Source: Sabellastarte sp. h YS-2021 (taxonomy: Eukaryota > Annelida > Polychaeta > Sabellida > Sabellidae). Taken from it: a stretch of 64,000 nucleotides of DNA. Positions 10,724-22,689 of this stretch are shown here, in pieces. Positions within the stretch are counted from its first letter, which is position 1. Every line of letters starts with the position of its first letter. Location: the NCBI GenBank assembly GCA_964017235.1, contig OZ024938.1, positions 5,013,454 to 5,077,453 of the forward strand, written 5' to 3'. A model generated the notes under the pieces. The model did not search any database. It had not been told where the DNA came from and was given only the letters and a program-made list of their open reading frames with translations. Position numbers and translations under genes: made by a program.

Positions 10724-11655
10724 CGTCACAAATTACATTGATGACGTCATAGGCCATGCCCTGCACTCTAAAGCTTATGAATCCTTCAACAGACTATATC
10801 AAATGCTCCATAAGCTTGGATTTGACATTAGTAACCACAAACTGGTCCCTCCCACTACCAAAGCTATCTGTCTAGGGGTTGAGATCTCTACAACTGAGTT
10901 TACAGTGTCAATACCCCCAGCAAAAATGCAAGAAATAACTGAAATCTGCAAAACTTGGAATGGTAAAACTAGCTGCTCAAAAAGAGAACTACAGTCCCTC
11001 CTGGGTAAGCTATTGTACATATCCAAATGCGTCAGAGCTTCCAGAGTATTTCTAAACCGTATGCTTGACCTTCTCAGAGTAATGGGTAATAAAAAAAAAA
11101 ATCAATCTCACTGCAGACTTTAAGAGAGACCTAAGGTGGTTTCAGTCGTTTGTACCTCAGTTCAATGGTAAGGCCTTTTTTGACCATCCAAAAATCGACC
11201 ATGAAATAGAACTGGATGCATCACTCCAGGGACTAGGTGCCAGATGGGGCAGTCAAGTCTATGCTCTCACCATTCGTTTAGGTTTTAAGCAGTACAACAT
11301 AGTCCACTTGGAAATGATAAACATACTTGTAGCTATTCGAACCTGGGGCCAAGCATGGACAGGTAAAACACTTCTGGTCCATTGTGACAATGCTGCTGTG
11401 GTCTCAGTCTTAACAACTGGGGCCACAAAGGACCTCACACTAGCTGCCATGGCCAGAGACATAACCATGGAAGTGGCCAAGCTTGATATTAACCTGCGTA
11501 CTGTACATATTGCAGGTAAGATAAATGTAGTAGCTGACTGTCTCTCTAGATGGTCCATGGGTGAACAATTTAGAAGAAAATCACAAAGTATCCTCCCATG
11601 TCCTCAGTGGGTTCAACCCCCTGACAAGGCACTCACACTAAACTGGCTTATTTGA
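10683..11655 (+). pseudogene. DIRS A reverse transcriptase C-part and RNase H
   Basis: RT would copy element RNA and RNase H would remove the template. The RT catalytic box TNYIDDVIG is intact (about 10731), followed by the conserved LVPPTTKAICLG and RELQSLLGKLLYISKCVR blocks. A run of 11 A near 11091-11101 coincides with a frameshift. RNase H then follows with ELDASLQGLG, HLEMINIL, VHCDNAAVVSVL and NVVADCLSRW, which carry the D, E, D and D residues. The N-terminal half of RT is missing (see the entry at 9866), so no active enzyme is possible. The RNase H domain itself looks intact. Confidence 0.85.
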
Positions 11656-11662
11656 ATTGTAG

Positions 11663-12642
11663 GTGTACCTCCTAGGGTCGCCAACCTGGCTTCCAGAGCT
11701 GCAGTCAGAGTGTCAACTGGTTTTCGACAGTCTACCGTCAAGGCTTATGACTCCATGTTTAGAGTGTTTCTCTCATTCTGCATATTCGCAGGTGCAGATG
11801 TTTCTTGCTTATCACCAAATTTCTTTCTCACCTTCTTAGAATTTCTCACTTTCAATGGCTTATCTCCTTCTGCCATTCTTAACTATGTCTCTGCCATCAA
11901 GACCAAGTTCACCGTACACTCATTGGACACCTCTCCCTTATCTGATCCCAGAATAAAATATTTTCATAAATCCCTCCTCCTTTACAGACCTTTCAAGGTT
12001 GCCATAAAGTCCATAATAGATCCACCAACATTAAAACTAATTGTTAAACAGTGTGAGCTCATGCTTATGGACACTGTATATAAAGCAGCCTATCACCTTT
12101 CCTTTTTCTCCTTTCTTAGAATCTCCAACTGAGTACCTCACACCATCACAACTTATGACCCGCTACAGCAGTTGGCACGAGCTGACATCATTTTTGCCCC
12201 TCCTGGGGCTCTGGTCCTTATCAAATGGTCCAAAACACTCCAACATAAGAACAAAGTCAGGATTCTTAAAATCCCACACCTGGGCACTTCCCCCCTTTGC
12301 CCAATAAAAGCGCTCAAGAACCTTCTAAAGTTCACACCAGGTTCTTCCAACTCCCCCTTGTTCCAAGTCCAGTATCATGGCACGTGGGTTCCACTGACCG
12401 ACACACGTCTAAGGAAAAATTTATCCATCATCCTTAAAAAACTCAAACTTGAAAATTCAAGCATCACCTTTCATTCACTTCGACGTTCAGGTGCCTCACT
12501 TGCTTTTAACTCCCATGTGCCCCTTCAGGACATCCAGAGTCATGGCACCTGGATGTCGCATTGTGTATGGTCATATATCACCCAGGACCACAATGCTTCT
12601 GATAAAGTTGCAACTGCACTACAATCCCAACTACTACAATAA
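11663..12642 (+). pseudogene. DIRS A tyrosine recombinase, one premature stop
   Basis: This would integrate circular element DNA by recombination. The start is set at a splice-acceptor-like TTGAATTGTAG ending at 11662, because codons from 11665 (VPPRVANLASRA) align with element C from its own acceptor. The frame stays open through the SAM-like N-terminal domain to FLRISN (catalytic Arg I). It meets a single TGA at 12130-12132 and continues in the same frame. The C-terminal box has FHSLRRSGAS (His-x-x-Arg), SHGTW (His) and VWSYI (Tyr nucleophile). All catalytic residues are present, so one nonsense change is the only visible lesion. Confidence 0.88.
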
Positions 12643-13440
12643 CTACCTCTACTTGGGGTTTGGGGGACATACAAAGCCTCACAAATGATAAATATTCAAG
12701 TGCTAAAACTATTTTACAACTATTACTCTTAAACTTACAACACTTCTAACCTAAGGTTATCTTAACTAAATCTACCAAACTGTCTAAAAATACCTCCTAG
12801 CCACCATTTCATTCACCACCTACTTTGCTGGTAAATTTGTATAAATCCAATCACCATTAGGTTAAGGTCACCTTAAGTGGGTACAACTTAAACTCACTCT
12901 CATATGTTAATCTACATCTTAGTACTTCACACCTAACTAAGTCGTACTTCATCTCTATGTTAGCTGTGATTTATTCATTTAGCACCAGTGTGCCAAGGTT
13001 ATTTAAACTGCATATATTTTAAGTTTATTACATGTGTGTTTCAGACATTATCATTTTACAGCTGACTGTAATTTTGCTAACCCTGATAAACAGCAGCTGT
13101 ACATTGTATCAACATGGTGCTCATTATGTTAAGAGCTGCTTAAATGTAAATATTTTAACATTCATCTCATTCATTCATTCTTAGTGTTTTATACTCAGTT
13201 GTAACTATAATCTTCTTTTAACTCAGTTCATACTTAACTCTTAACTGTGATGATCAAGGCCACCTTCTGTTAATGAAGCAAGTAAAGTTTGATTTGTGAA
13301 TGTATTCATATGTTACAGTATGTAAATATTTTAATAGTTTTAATATAGTAATAAACTAATATACCCCACCTGTGTCTTGTCAATGCCCCTCTCACTTGGC
13401 TTCTGGTCAGGCCACTGAGAGTTAATTTACCGGGGCATTT
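12643..13440 (+). other. DIRS A 3' untranslated/terminal region
   Basis: There is no coding sequence after the recombinase. A poly(A) signal AATAAA lies at 13350-13355. An 8-bp stem (AATGCCCC / GGGGCATT) with a 42-nt loop lies at 13382-13439. DIRS elements carry internal complementary regions near the 3' end, so this is a candidate, but I could not pair it with a 5' terminus. Confidence 0.45.
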
Positions 13441-13848
13441 TGCCCATGTTTTATGGAATTTAAAGATTATTAATAATTAATAGTTTCACCTAAATTCTTC
13501 ACCATTATAGGATGTATCAGACTCAGAGATTGTTTTTCTTACCAGATTTTCATAAATTCTACTGCACTGCTTGTGTCTCCCATGGCTTTGTGGCTTGTAC
13601 AAGTGGACCATGTAATTGTGTAATTTCCAAGCTTATCTAAAAAGATAATTATTGAGCATTATCAATATAGAAGGTAACACAGAAAGCTAATGACTACTTA
13701 TGAAGGTAAAAAACTGATTTCATTGATTTGGCTTTAGTGTCACCTTCAAGAGTGACTAGTGGAAAGAATGGAGGAATGCAATGAAGATTCAGCAGCAAAA
13801 ATCACCAGGCATTGGCAACCAGTTACCAACTTTCATACTTCTAATTCT

Positions 13849-14125
13849 AATTAGACTTTTATAGGACTTAATGTCCCTTTTACTAAGGGTATCTAAATGC
13901 ATAACAGCACAACAACGTTCCACCAGGTTGAGTATCTATGTCCAGAAAAGATGCCAAACACCAAATAGACCACTAGAGGGATTTTAAGACTAAGGTGGGT
14001 ATGCCTTGGTGTAGAGGCAGGTTTTAAGCATGTATGGGTCTCATCGTAAAGAACATTCCAAATAACTGGGGCATTAAAAATATTTAACCTGTAATGATTG
14101 TCTCCCTGTGAAACACAACCTGCGA
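13849..14125 (-). pseudogene. L2/CR1-like LINE, 3' end fragment
   Basis: On the minus strand the segment ends in a TTAGAATTAGAA tail and contains a TATAAAAGT-type block, both matching the 3' end of the LINE at 27560-29030. The translation has NAPVIWNVLYDET, parallel to DTPMIWNDLPDEV in that LINE. It covers only the last residues of ORF2 and the 3' UTR, and is a 5'-truncated, decayed insertion. Confidence 0.7.
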
Positions 14126-14704
14126 CCAACATTTGTTATGTCCCTACATAAAAAAGACCTGTGTAGACCCTGTGCTCTTCATGTTCCCGGCCAAATTAGA
14201 GATGACTCCCGTAATTTTTTTTTCAAACAGGTTTGTTGCACATGCCAATGTCAAGTGTTTTCTGATTCTGTTTTTCGGTTATTCGGTTATATCAGGAATA
14301 AGGGCCCTTTGAATGGTGACACAAGTGTTTCAAATAATCTGGATAATTTGACCCTTGATGAAATTCACACTCAAAATTTTGATACTGACAGCCTACTGTG
14401 AGATCTCAGGCAGATGAGACAGTATCTAACAGATGAGGCTGCTATCCTGGCTATAATCACGGACATCTGTTATTCTAAAACAACTCCACTGGTTGCCAGT
14501 CGAATTTCTCTGTATTTTCAACACTTCCAAACTAGTTTAAAAGTTTCTTCACACAATGATCATCCCAGCTATGGACCTTTCCACGGTGTCAATCAAAATA
14601 CCGCAAATCGGCATATATCCTGTTTACTACAATGGCAACAACCAATCATTTCCTCCGATTTTCATCGGTGCCATTTTGAATCACAAAAACGTGGTCATTT
14701 TTAG
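14108..14704 (+). pseudogene. Unrecognised open frame with one stop
   Basis: A single frame stays open for about 198 codons with one TGA at 14399-14401. It contains a Cys-rich patch (CCTCQC) and a fairly hydrophilic remainder, and I do not recognise it. An AATAAA at 14851-14856 is followed by a (TTTA)n tract, which could be the 3' end of a retroposed sequence. The 5' end overlaps the antisense LINE fragment, so the first residues are not part of any gene. Coding status is doubtful. Confidence 0.2.
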
Positions 14705-15207
14705 GGACATATTTGTAAATATTATTGCTTTCTGACAATGGAACAAAAATAAACCACAGTGTAATTTCATGAAAAAATTAATTTCATGAAAAAATTGCCA
14801 AGCTGCCATTGTTTACATATTACTGCAATGCACCAGGATTTGTTTTGATCAATAAAGTGTTTATTTATTTATTTTATATTTTTGTCATAATGAAACAAAT
14901 ATATTTTATTATATTATTTCTTATTTTATACTCCATCCAATAATTTAAAATACGTGTTATTTCTCATATATCTTAAAATACTCAATGTTTACATTTGATT
15001 TCCCGCCATTTTCGCCATTTATTTGTCAGACAAGGCCTGACATGGAGACAACTAAAATACCGTAAACCAGAAAGTGGGCGTGGCCTATGGAACGGTCCAT
15101 TTCAGTCCTGTTTTGTCTATTCATGGTGGAAGATAAGGCCCTAGATACAACTGTCCTGATAAAAGGTTCCTGGATGTTTCTGAATATTACCCATCATTAC
15201 ACATATC

Positions 15208-17272
15208 TTAAGGGGCTATCAACGTAAGTACATAAAATTTGTTTACGTAACATCCGCCAGATGGTGCAGCAGACAGAGTCACTGTTGCTATGCACGGACT
15301 ATTATTTACGAAAGGGATAGTTATGTCATTTTCTTTCAGCCGTTGAAAAAGATCAGTATAAATGATAAAACACTGCATATAGTACTACGTTTTTGTAAAC
15401 ATTGCTCTTGACTTCTTACTTATATATATATGTATAGGACTTGGAAAAATCAATAATGCTCTTGTAGATCTTGCCAGTTTACTACTACTGTTACTGTACA
15501 TGAGTGCCAGTCTTTTCTGCACTGATGCACATTTTTGAAACATGCACTGCATGTGTATATAGCCTTTCTGCTTACTTGAAGCATTTCTTTTTTCACACTG
15601 AATCTATATTTGTATCATCTTAATTGTTAATATAATAAGTTTATCTAGTGTCATACTATTCTGATGAATATTTCTTAAATGTAACAATAATTTACAAAGC
15701 TTTGTTTTCATTAGTCAAGGCACATCTTACATTGAAAGATTATCTGTCTATATGAAATATAATTCTCACTGATGGAACATAAGACATTCAATGAGAATGG
15801 AGTAATTTACTTATAAAAATATAGACATAACATGTAAGGAAAATTTGTTTTTATTTAGAGATATATACACAAAGATTTAGGAAGACAAATTAAAAATAGA
15901 ATATTCTGTATAACTACGCCTTAGTTACTGGTGAGAGGCTATACAAGTTGGCTGAGAGAAAAGGGGGAGGCTCCTGTACTGTGACACAATATATAAACCA
16001 TGCTGTTCTAAATAAAGATCTAAATACATACACAAGCCTCCAAACACATACAGATTAATTTGAATGATTTACAATTTTAAATAGTGGTTTCTTGACATTT
16101 TAAATGAGTGTAATGTGAAATAGTGATGAAAAAATTAAAACATAAAATGTTATGTTTCTTTGTTTTTTATCTCTGGAAATAAATGCCCAAATTCAATAAA
16201 AATCTAATTGATTCAAAATTTGTGTGAGACATTTTTCTTTGGAATAGTGTATAAAAACTGTTGTTGCTTTTCTTTTTGTATGCTAATTGTGTCACAACAG
16301 GAAGGTATGCAGTGTTTTAGATGTCCAGAAATAGAACATATTTATTTCACATTTATCTTTGTTATTTGGTGCTTATATGTATATATATAAAACTTAAAAC
16401 AACAAGGACATTTTGTTGTATAACTTTATTTCCCTTATTCAAAATATCAAAGAACAAACAAATATATTCTCCTCAATAATTTGTGACTTTAAGCCTAAGA
16501 AATATATATCCCTGAAAAAATCATTCCTGTGTTTAAACCACTTTCGTCAGGCCGTAAAAATAATAGAGAGGTTGCGAACAACGTTTCATAAACGCCCCTT
16601 ACAAAAAACGCAACATAATTAATCAATATGAAAGTCCATCAGATGGGGCAGAGTTTTAATTTGCGCACAACGTTTGAAAAGAGGAGGTTTTAAGGCCAAA
16701 ACTAGACATAATTATTATTTACACAAAGATTGCAAACTATTATGCATTGTTTAAGATGTATGAGACTTTATAAGAAAATCCAGTTTTATATAATATTCAT
16801 ATTTAATCCATCATAAATCAAAATAAACTGTCAGAAATCATGGTTAATTATTTACTAACATGGATATCCCATTGATAGAAGATTTATAGAAACAAAAAAT
16901 TGCATGTCTTTGGCCTTATTGTTTCCATTAATTGGAAGAGTTTCTGACAGGTGATAAAAAAAGGCTGGTTGTTGTATACTTGGACTTTTTAAAATATAAT
17001 ACACTGGCTAAATATAGGCTATAGTACTTGGGGAACTCTGTACTGAAATGTATAACACACTTTATTGGACAAATAATTAATAAATCCACAAGGGAAACAA
17101 ATTACGTGGCAAAGTCATTTGCCATGTAAAAAACGTAACCTTATACAGCTAAAACCTTATGAAATTGCATCACACACAGAAATCAATGACGTGTAACGTA
17201 GCGGACAGTAGATACGGGCATCAAAAATGTTGTTCGCAAACTCTCTAATGCCTTACGTTGATAGCCCCTTAA
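15208..17272. mobile_element. TTAA-flanked DNA transposon, non-autonomous
   Basis: Perfect 17-bp terminal inverted repeats, GGGGCTATCAACGTAAG at 15212-15228 and its complement at 17252-17268, are bounded by TTAA at 15208-15211 and 17269-17272. A TTAA target duplication is characteristic of the piggyBac and Kolobok superfamilies. The 2,057-bp interior has only short frames and no transposase that I can recognise, so it would depend on an enzyme encoded elsewhere. A subterminal motif, GAGAGTTTGCGAACAAC (complement near 17231-17247), recurs internally at about 16564-16580 with one or two changes, so a shorter derivative or a nested copy may be present. Confidence 0.75.
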
Positions 17273-18246
17273 AAGAAATACTTATACTTTTGATGATCCA
17301 AATTTTTGAATGATTTAACTGATGATATTCGTTCTATCCCATATCTTGCCTGTTTCAAAAAACCTAAAGTCCCATCTTCTCATAAAAGCTTTCCAGCTGA
17401 GCATATGAACTATCTGGCATCTCTGTGGCATTGACCTGGCTATGTCTATGGAATGATGATTATTGAATTTGGGGCTGGTGTCATGCCTAAGAGTCTGCCT
17501 TAGCAGAGAGTAAATTAGCCTATGTAAGAGCAGAATAGAACAGAACAGAAGAACAAAGAAATACACTACACAAAAAAACAACACATTTACTCATCCTATC
17601 ATTAGGAAGTCTGCAATAAAATAATATACATGAAAAAGATGGGACATGTATGTAGAATCTATTGATGTGTTTGTTGCAATGTTAATTACAGGGAAAACGG
17701 GATTGTATTTAATTCAGCTTGCCACTCCTCTTTTCTGTTGGGTTGGTTAGGGTTAGAAGTTGGTTTAAGTTTGAGTATTTCTTTGAATTTCTCCCTCCTT
17801 TAATAAAAATCAGTTTTGACAAACCTCCTTCCCTAAAGAAGACCTTGAAATTTGCAGCAAACTGCCTCACATTTTAAGAAAGCAAAGGGTCTATGCTAAG
17901 TTTAAGGAAATAGTATTCAAGGAATGGTTAATAATTTGAAGAACATTTACTCCCGCCTGAAGCTTCAAGATAGACCTTTAGTCAGGAGAGTTAAAGAAGG
18001 CTTTGTAAAGCTGATTTTGAGGTCGCCTTTTCAAAGGCCAAAAAATTACCTTCCTCTACTTTCCAAAAAAGTCTTTGTAAAACCAGGCCTTGGAAAGGAT
18101 TTATGCAGCGTTCTTACTGACTGTAAACACGACCTCACAGCCTGTAAATTGGTCAAGAACGGTCTCACAGGTCGTATTTACGACTCCAGAGTTGGGTGCC
18201 TGCAGAAACTTTCCAATTTGTGACCTTCACCTCTAGTGACAACAAA
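17273..18246. other. Non-coding stretch with one unrecognised ORF
   Basis: A 99-codon plus-strand frame lies at 17924-18223. It is Lys/Leu-rich and resembles nothing I know. A minus-strand frame at 17315-17584 begins with a very hydrophobic run and also has no recognisable domain. Neither can be supported as a gene. Confidence 0.4.
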
Positions 18247-19099
18247 CATGGTGTCAATGGTACAGGCCCGCGTGGCAGGTAAGCTATTTACCCAAGATGT
18301 ATGAGATAACTGTACTTTATTTGTAGTTTAACTCAATACTTTATTAAAAATGACACATTTAAGAATGTTATAACAGATTGCATCTTTGTATTTAACAACA
18401 GAATCCTGCTCATCACTATTTCAAAAGTATACAGAGTATGTACCCGTGCAGTGAGGGGGGTTTCCAGACAATATACACAGGTGGACACAAAGATAAACGG
18501 ACACAGTCCCCTACCCCAGTGAGAAAAAAACAAGGCGGAGCATATAGTTTGTTTATACATAACAAGTAATTTACATGTTTACATAAACATAATTAAAATA
18601 AAAAACTAGAGTAAAACGGAGTAAGTAAAGACTACTAATCAGAAATGAGCCAATAGATATAAGAGTCCAGTCCATGCAGTAGGTGACAAACAGTCACTAA
18701 CTTTACAGATAGGCTCCAAGCTCTACAGTAAATCACTAACACAAGATTACAAATAGCTTTACAATTACAGAATGTAAAATAACCAAATTAGGCTTAAACG
18801 TTACAATAAATCAGTAGTATACAAACACTAATGACTTGACAATTACCTGGATTACTGAAACATAAAATTGTGAAACAACAGTTTAAGTTTACACGTAAAG
18901 TGACATTTTTTACCCAGAATAAAGTCAGTTTAAGTTTGAGGTCAGGAAGACCTCACCCGTAAACTGATATTAAGACAATCCAATGTTAAGGTCCCTCCCA
19001 CCCAAATATTTTGATGTGAGGTTAAGATTAAGCAAGGACTTAAGTTTTAATGGCAAACTTAGCATATATACTTATAAAAGAAAGTACAAGTAGGACATA
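18247..19099 (-). other. DIRS B 3' untranslated/terminal region
   Basis: There is no coding sequence. Two poly(A) signals lie on the minus strand at 18316-18321 and 18340-18345, just before the proposed right terminus. A 20-bp block, GTGGACACAAAGATAAACGG at 18481-18500, is repeated exactly in inverted orientation at 26170-26189. Confidence 0.5.
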
Positions 19100-20060
19100 T
19101 TATCGTAGTAAATGAGCAAATATAGAAGCAATATGTTCACCATTGGTATGGTCTTTTGTGATGTAGGTCCATACACAATCAGAAGACCAGGACCCATGGT
19201 CCCTGATTTTGGGAATGGGTACTTTTGAATTGTAAGCTAGCCCCAGATCTCCTAAAAGCATGGAAGGTATAATAATTCTTGGGAAGACCAAGTTTTAAGT
19301 TAACCTTGGCAAGAAATTTGTGTATCCTGGTATCAGTTAAGACAAGCCACCTACCATTGGTGTAAAACTGGAACAGTGGTTGATTGGATGCTGGTTGATA
19401 CAGTCACAGAGCTTGTTTACATGCGTTGTAGGGACATAAGTTCGAACCCTTTACCTTTGGTAAGGTGAGCAAATGGACCCTGTCACTGGCCTGTATGGTC
19501 TTATATCATTTTAATATGACCTTGAGAAAATTTTGGCCAAAAATAAGGTCACCTGCACATAAATGACGAGAAGGGTCAAATGAGTTAAGTGAATGAGGAG
19601 CAATATTTGACAACCTCAGGAAGCCAAAGAGGGCCAATAAAAAACTGCCTTGAAAACCTGGCCAAGATACATATTCTCACAAAGGGCTACTATGTGATAA
19701 AGGGTATTTAAGTCAATGACATGTTTTTTTGCTACAGTGATGGGCCTGTTAATTTTAACTGAGCGTAAAAGATAACTCACATTGGGATGATCCCATAGGT
19801 GAAACTGTAAGCCATTCATAATGAACTTAGCCCTGCATGCCGACACATGGTTAGCCAACATGCAGTTACTTTTTGTGTAATTAAATACTCTAAGTAAGAC
19901 AACACATGCATTACATTCAACTGGAATACATTTAATTTCACACAGACACAAAATGCCACAAAGGACCTGAACAATGACGCATAGCAACTCTCTGTTTTGG
20001 GTCTCAAAACGGAAGTCAGGCGCCTTTTGACTCCCACTGCCAATTTCTCCAGTACCGGCT
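19100..20060 (-). pseudogene. DIRS B tyrosine recombinase, frameshifted
   Basis: The start is placed just after a splice-acceptor-like TTTGTTTTGTAG ending at the complement of 20061. Codons from there (PVLEKLAVGVKRRLTSVL) lead into LRPKTESCYASLFRSFVAFC, the N-terminal domain. The frame breaks in the middle of that domain and resumes with KFIMNGLQFHLW. Catalytic Arg I is in FLRLSNIAPHS, the His-x-x-Arg box is FHAFRRSGAS, and the end has DHGSW and CVWTYITK with the Tyr. Further lesions are stops near 19510 and 19400 and a small deletion after RRSGASL. The residues are recognisable but the gene is dead. Confidence 0.82.
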
Positions 20061-20172
20061 CTACAAAACAAAGTGCAGCATCTGAGTATCTAACATATGA
20101 TTATTTGTCATTGTGTAAGTGAAAATTGAATGAACACTTATCTATATGTCATTATCTAGGTTTAGAAATTCA

Positions 20173-21480
20173 TTAGGAACATTCAACCACAGGGGGTACA
20201 TATATGGCTATATGTGAATGCAGCTTAAGTACGTTATTTGGTGTGTTTTTCCACCTGGACAACAAGTCAGCCACAACATTTTCCTTGCCCTGTATGTGGA
20301 CATAATCAATTTCTAAGTCATACCAAGCAGCCAGAAGCCATATATTCCTGGCACAAGCAGCCAGGAATGCATCTTTGGTTCTACTATATTTCAGCACTGA
20401 AACCACAGCTTGGTTATCACATTTGACCAACACCTTTTTCTGAGCCCAAAATGGGCCAAAAGCTTTGATGGCAACTAGGATGTTGATCATCTCCAGATGC
20501 ACAATAGTGAGATTGAGGTAGTGCTTAGGTATTGGTAAGTGGTACACATAGTTCTTCCAGACCGCCCCTATACCATCAAGACATGCGTCAAGTTCAACCA
20601 CATGATCAACTTTCCTATGCGTGTACATGGAAACGCCATTATATTTCTCAAGGAACCTGGCAAACCACCTAACATTGCGTCTGAAAGGCTGAGTGAGCTT
20701 GATGGAAGGGGCGTCATAATTCTGATGCAATAACTCCAGCATCCTGTTTAAGAATATTCTGGCTGGACGCACGCATTTGTGGACATATAAAAGTTGTCCC
20801 AGAAGCAACTGCAGCTGACGCTTTGTACAACGCTCCTTCTGCTGCCAGTCAATGACGCTACTTTTGATTTGACGCAGTTTTTCGTCAGGTATGGACACCG
20901 TACCAGTGACCGTATCAATGAGGATGCCCAAGCAAACCGCCTGTGTTGTTTGAGGAACTAGCTTTTTCTCGCTGATGGTCAGACCAAGGCGGTCAAGTAT
21001 GTTACACAAACAGTCATACGAGCATCGCGCTACGTCCGGGGTGCCGTAGCCAATGAAATCATCAATATAATTTGTGACGCAATGACCTTGGCAATGTAAC
21101 ACGTAGCGTACGGCGTAGCTGATGCGCTGAAAATTTTTGCTTCCATGTCTGCTCCCGAAGGGCAGACACGTATCAATGAATGTTGCGTCCCAATGTAACC
21201 CCAAGAGGTCATAATCTAAAGGGTCTATCTTCAAATGGCGAAAGGCCCTACTGATATCCACTTTATAGATGTGACATCCAGGCCCAATTTTGACTAGTTC
21301 CTTAGTGATATCATCAATGGTGGGAACGTCAAACTAAATTCGGATCCAAGATTAGAATTCTTATCTACCCCAGCATTCGGCTTCTCCTTTGTCATGAATG
21401 GAGAGATGTGGCAGTCAGGTATAGGGCTACTGTCATAAGGGCCAATGATGGCCCCATGTTCAATTTCTTCCTTCAAATAT
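20173..21480 (-). pseudogene. DIRS B reverse transcriptase and RNase H
   Basis: The frame at 20173-21261 (362 codons) is intact over most of RT and all of RNase H: VDISRAFRHLKIDP (palm motif A), LPFGSRHGS, TNYIDDFIG (catalytic YxDD), LVPQTTQAVCLG, QLLLGQLLYVHKCVRPAR. RNase H follows with ELDACLDGIG, HLEMINILVAI, VKCDNQAVVSVL and NVVADLLSRW. Upstream, 21294-21480 encodes IGPYDSSPI and HISPFMTKEKPN, then jumps straight to AGVDKNSN. Against element C this lacks about 18 residues covering the RVIVDLSWP motif. There is a frameshift between this piece and the main ORF. Confidence 0.88.
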
Positions 21481-21558
21481 GTTTGGATATCTATTGAATG
21501 GTCATTAGAAGAATAGTGATTTTTATTGTCATGAGTTAAGCTACAATTTCTGTTAAAA

Positions 21559-22641
21559 TCAAGGGGAAAGCCAAACTAACTGGTAATTGACCAAAATTCT
21601 TTTCCACTCTTTTACATTCAACTGTGACTTGACTGGGATTCTTGTCCCCCAAAAATTTGGGATACCAGTGGCCAAATGCTGTTGAATGGGGTGATCAACC
21701 TTTTCACCAATATGATCTGGGTTGTTGGGTAACACTATGTTGCTCAGAGGTACGAACCCAAAGTGGTGGTCTGTTTGTGTTCTCCACAAGTTAAAATCAG
21801 CACAATTGTTTCTCAAGTATTGTTCATGTTTTTTCCAACCATTTTTAAAAAATAAAGTATTGCACAGCTCAGTGCCAAAGTCATTTTGGCCCATATTAAT
21901 ATCATAAATCAGGGCATATTGATCCTGGGATTCATTGCATGGTGGATGACCATTGTTGTTTTGTACAGAAGTGTTCTGATCCACAATGGCATTTGCACTT
22001 TCATGAATACTTTCATCAATTAAATGTAACACCTTGGCCTTCCCACTCCACAAATTACCATTCTGTGAATGACCAACAACTTGTGACTTGTGACACATGG
22101 CGTCATTGAATGATTGGGTGTGAGCTTTGACCCCTTTGTTATCACAATTGGTGACAGACTCGTTAATTAACCCCCCATTGCTATACCCAAAGGTGCGAGT
22201 AAAATTATTCACTCTGACAATAGAGGTGGGGGTTGCATTGTGTGGAGTGTGAAAACCATCTAAAACACCTGTCACACTTGCATGATCACTGCTCTGAACA
22301 CTGTTAAGGCTGGTGGGGTGACTGACATCACTGACAACTGAGGTGTTGGGGTTGAACTGTGTAACTCGAATTTGGCTGTTTACTGCCACAGAAGGTTTCA
22401 AATAACCAGTTACCAAGAAAGTCTTCCTACCCTGGGCCAGCAGGCCTTGTACTTGTTTTTTATCTACAGCAGAGTTATAAAAACACCTGGTACAAACTTT
22501 AATGCTAGACACTCCACCAGACATTTCACAATTACACTTGTGACAAACCTGTTGTTTGTCAGACTGATCAACTTTACTATCTTCATTGTGACACCTTGCG
22601 TCATAACTAAAATCTTGTACTGCATTATTTACAACAATCAC
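21559..22641 (-). CDS. DIRS B spacer ORF with zinc-ribbon-like motif
   Basis: This is an open frame of 360 codons between gag and RT. Near its start it has a CHKCNC ... CTRC pair (Cys-x2-Cys twice, 14 residues apart) resembling a zinc ribbon; A and C have no equivalent. The middle is Asn/Ser/Val-rich with no known domain. The last 100 residues align with element A (HFGFVPLSNI, HLATGIPNFWG, RIPVKSQLNVKEW), so this is the N-terminal extension of pol. The frame is lost at 21559, just before the RT fingers. The true start is unknown; the first residue in this frame is only the first possible initiator. Confidence 0.6.
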   Translation of the reverse strand: MIVVNNAVQDFSYDARCHNEDSKVDQSDKQQVCHKCNCEMSGGVSSIKVCTRCFYNSAVDKKQVQGLLAQGRKTFLVTGYLKPSVAVNSQIRVTQFNPNTSVVSDVSHPTSLNSVQSSDHASVTGVLDGFHTPHNATPTSIVRVNNFTRTFGYSNGGLINESVTNCDNKGVKAHTQSFNDAMCHKSQVVGHSQNGNLWSGKAKVLHLIDESIHESANAIVDQNTSVQNNNGHPPCNESQDQYALIYDINMGQNDFGTELCNTLFFKNGWKKHEQYLRNNCADFNLWRTQTDHHFGFVPLSNIVLPNNPDHIGEKVDHPIQQHLATGIPNFWGTRIPVKSQLNVKEWKRILVNYQLVWLSP

Positions 22642-22689
22642 CTTACTGCTCTCACATGAGCTGCTCAGATTATTTTTTACTGCTGAGCA

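Larger units (their letters stand above)
9190..13440 (+). mobile_element. DIRS-type retrotransposon A (internally deleted)
   Basis: The order is gag-like ORF with two Cys/His motifs, spacer, reverse transcriptase, RNase H, tyrosine recombinase, then a 3' region with AATAAA at 13350-13355. This is the DIRS order, with recombinase in place of integrase and no protease. Compared with elements B and C in this window, A lacks most of the middle of gag and the fingers and first palm motifs of RT. It therefore cannot be autonomous. Its exact ends were not established. The 3' region has a stem AATGCCCC (13382-13389) / GGGGCATT (13432-13439) that may belong to the terminal structure. Confidence 0.85.

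Noticed and set aside
11514-11522. CAGGTAAGA as the DIRS A splice donor
   Set aside because: Good donor consensus, but it lies inside the RNase H core, would remove a catalytic Asp, and is not present in B or C; kept only as a candidate in the splice finding.
18333-18560. Small minus-strand protein at the end of DIRS B
   Set aside because: No motif, lies in the 3' region, and overlaps the poly(A) signal area.
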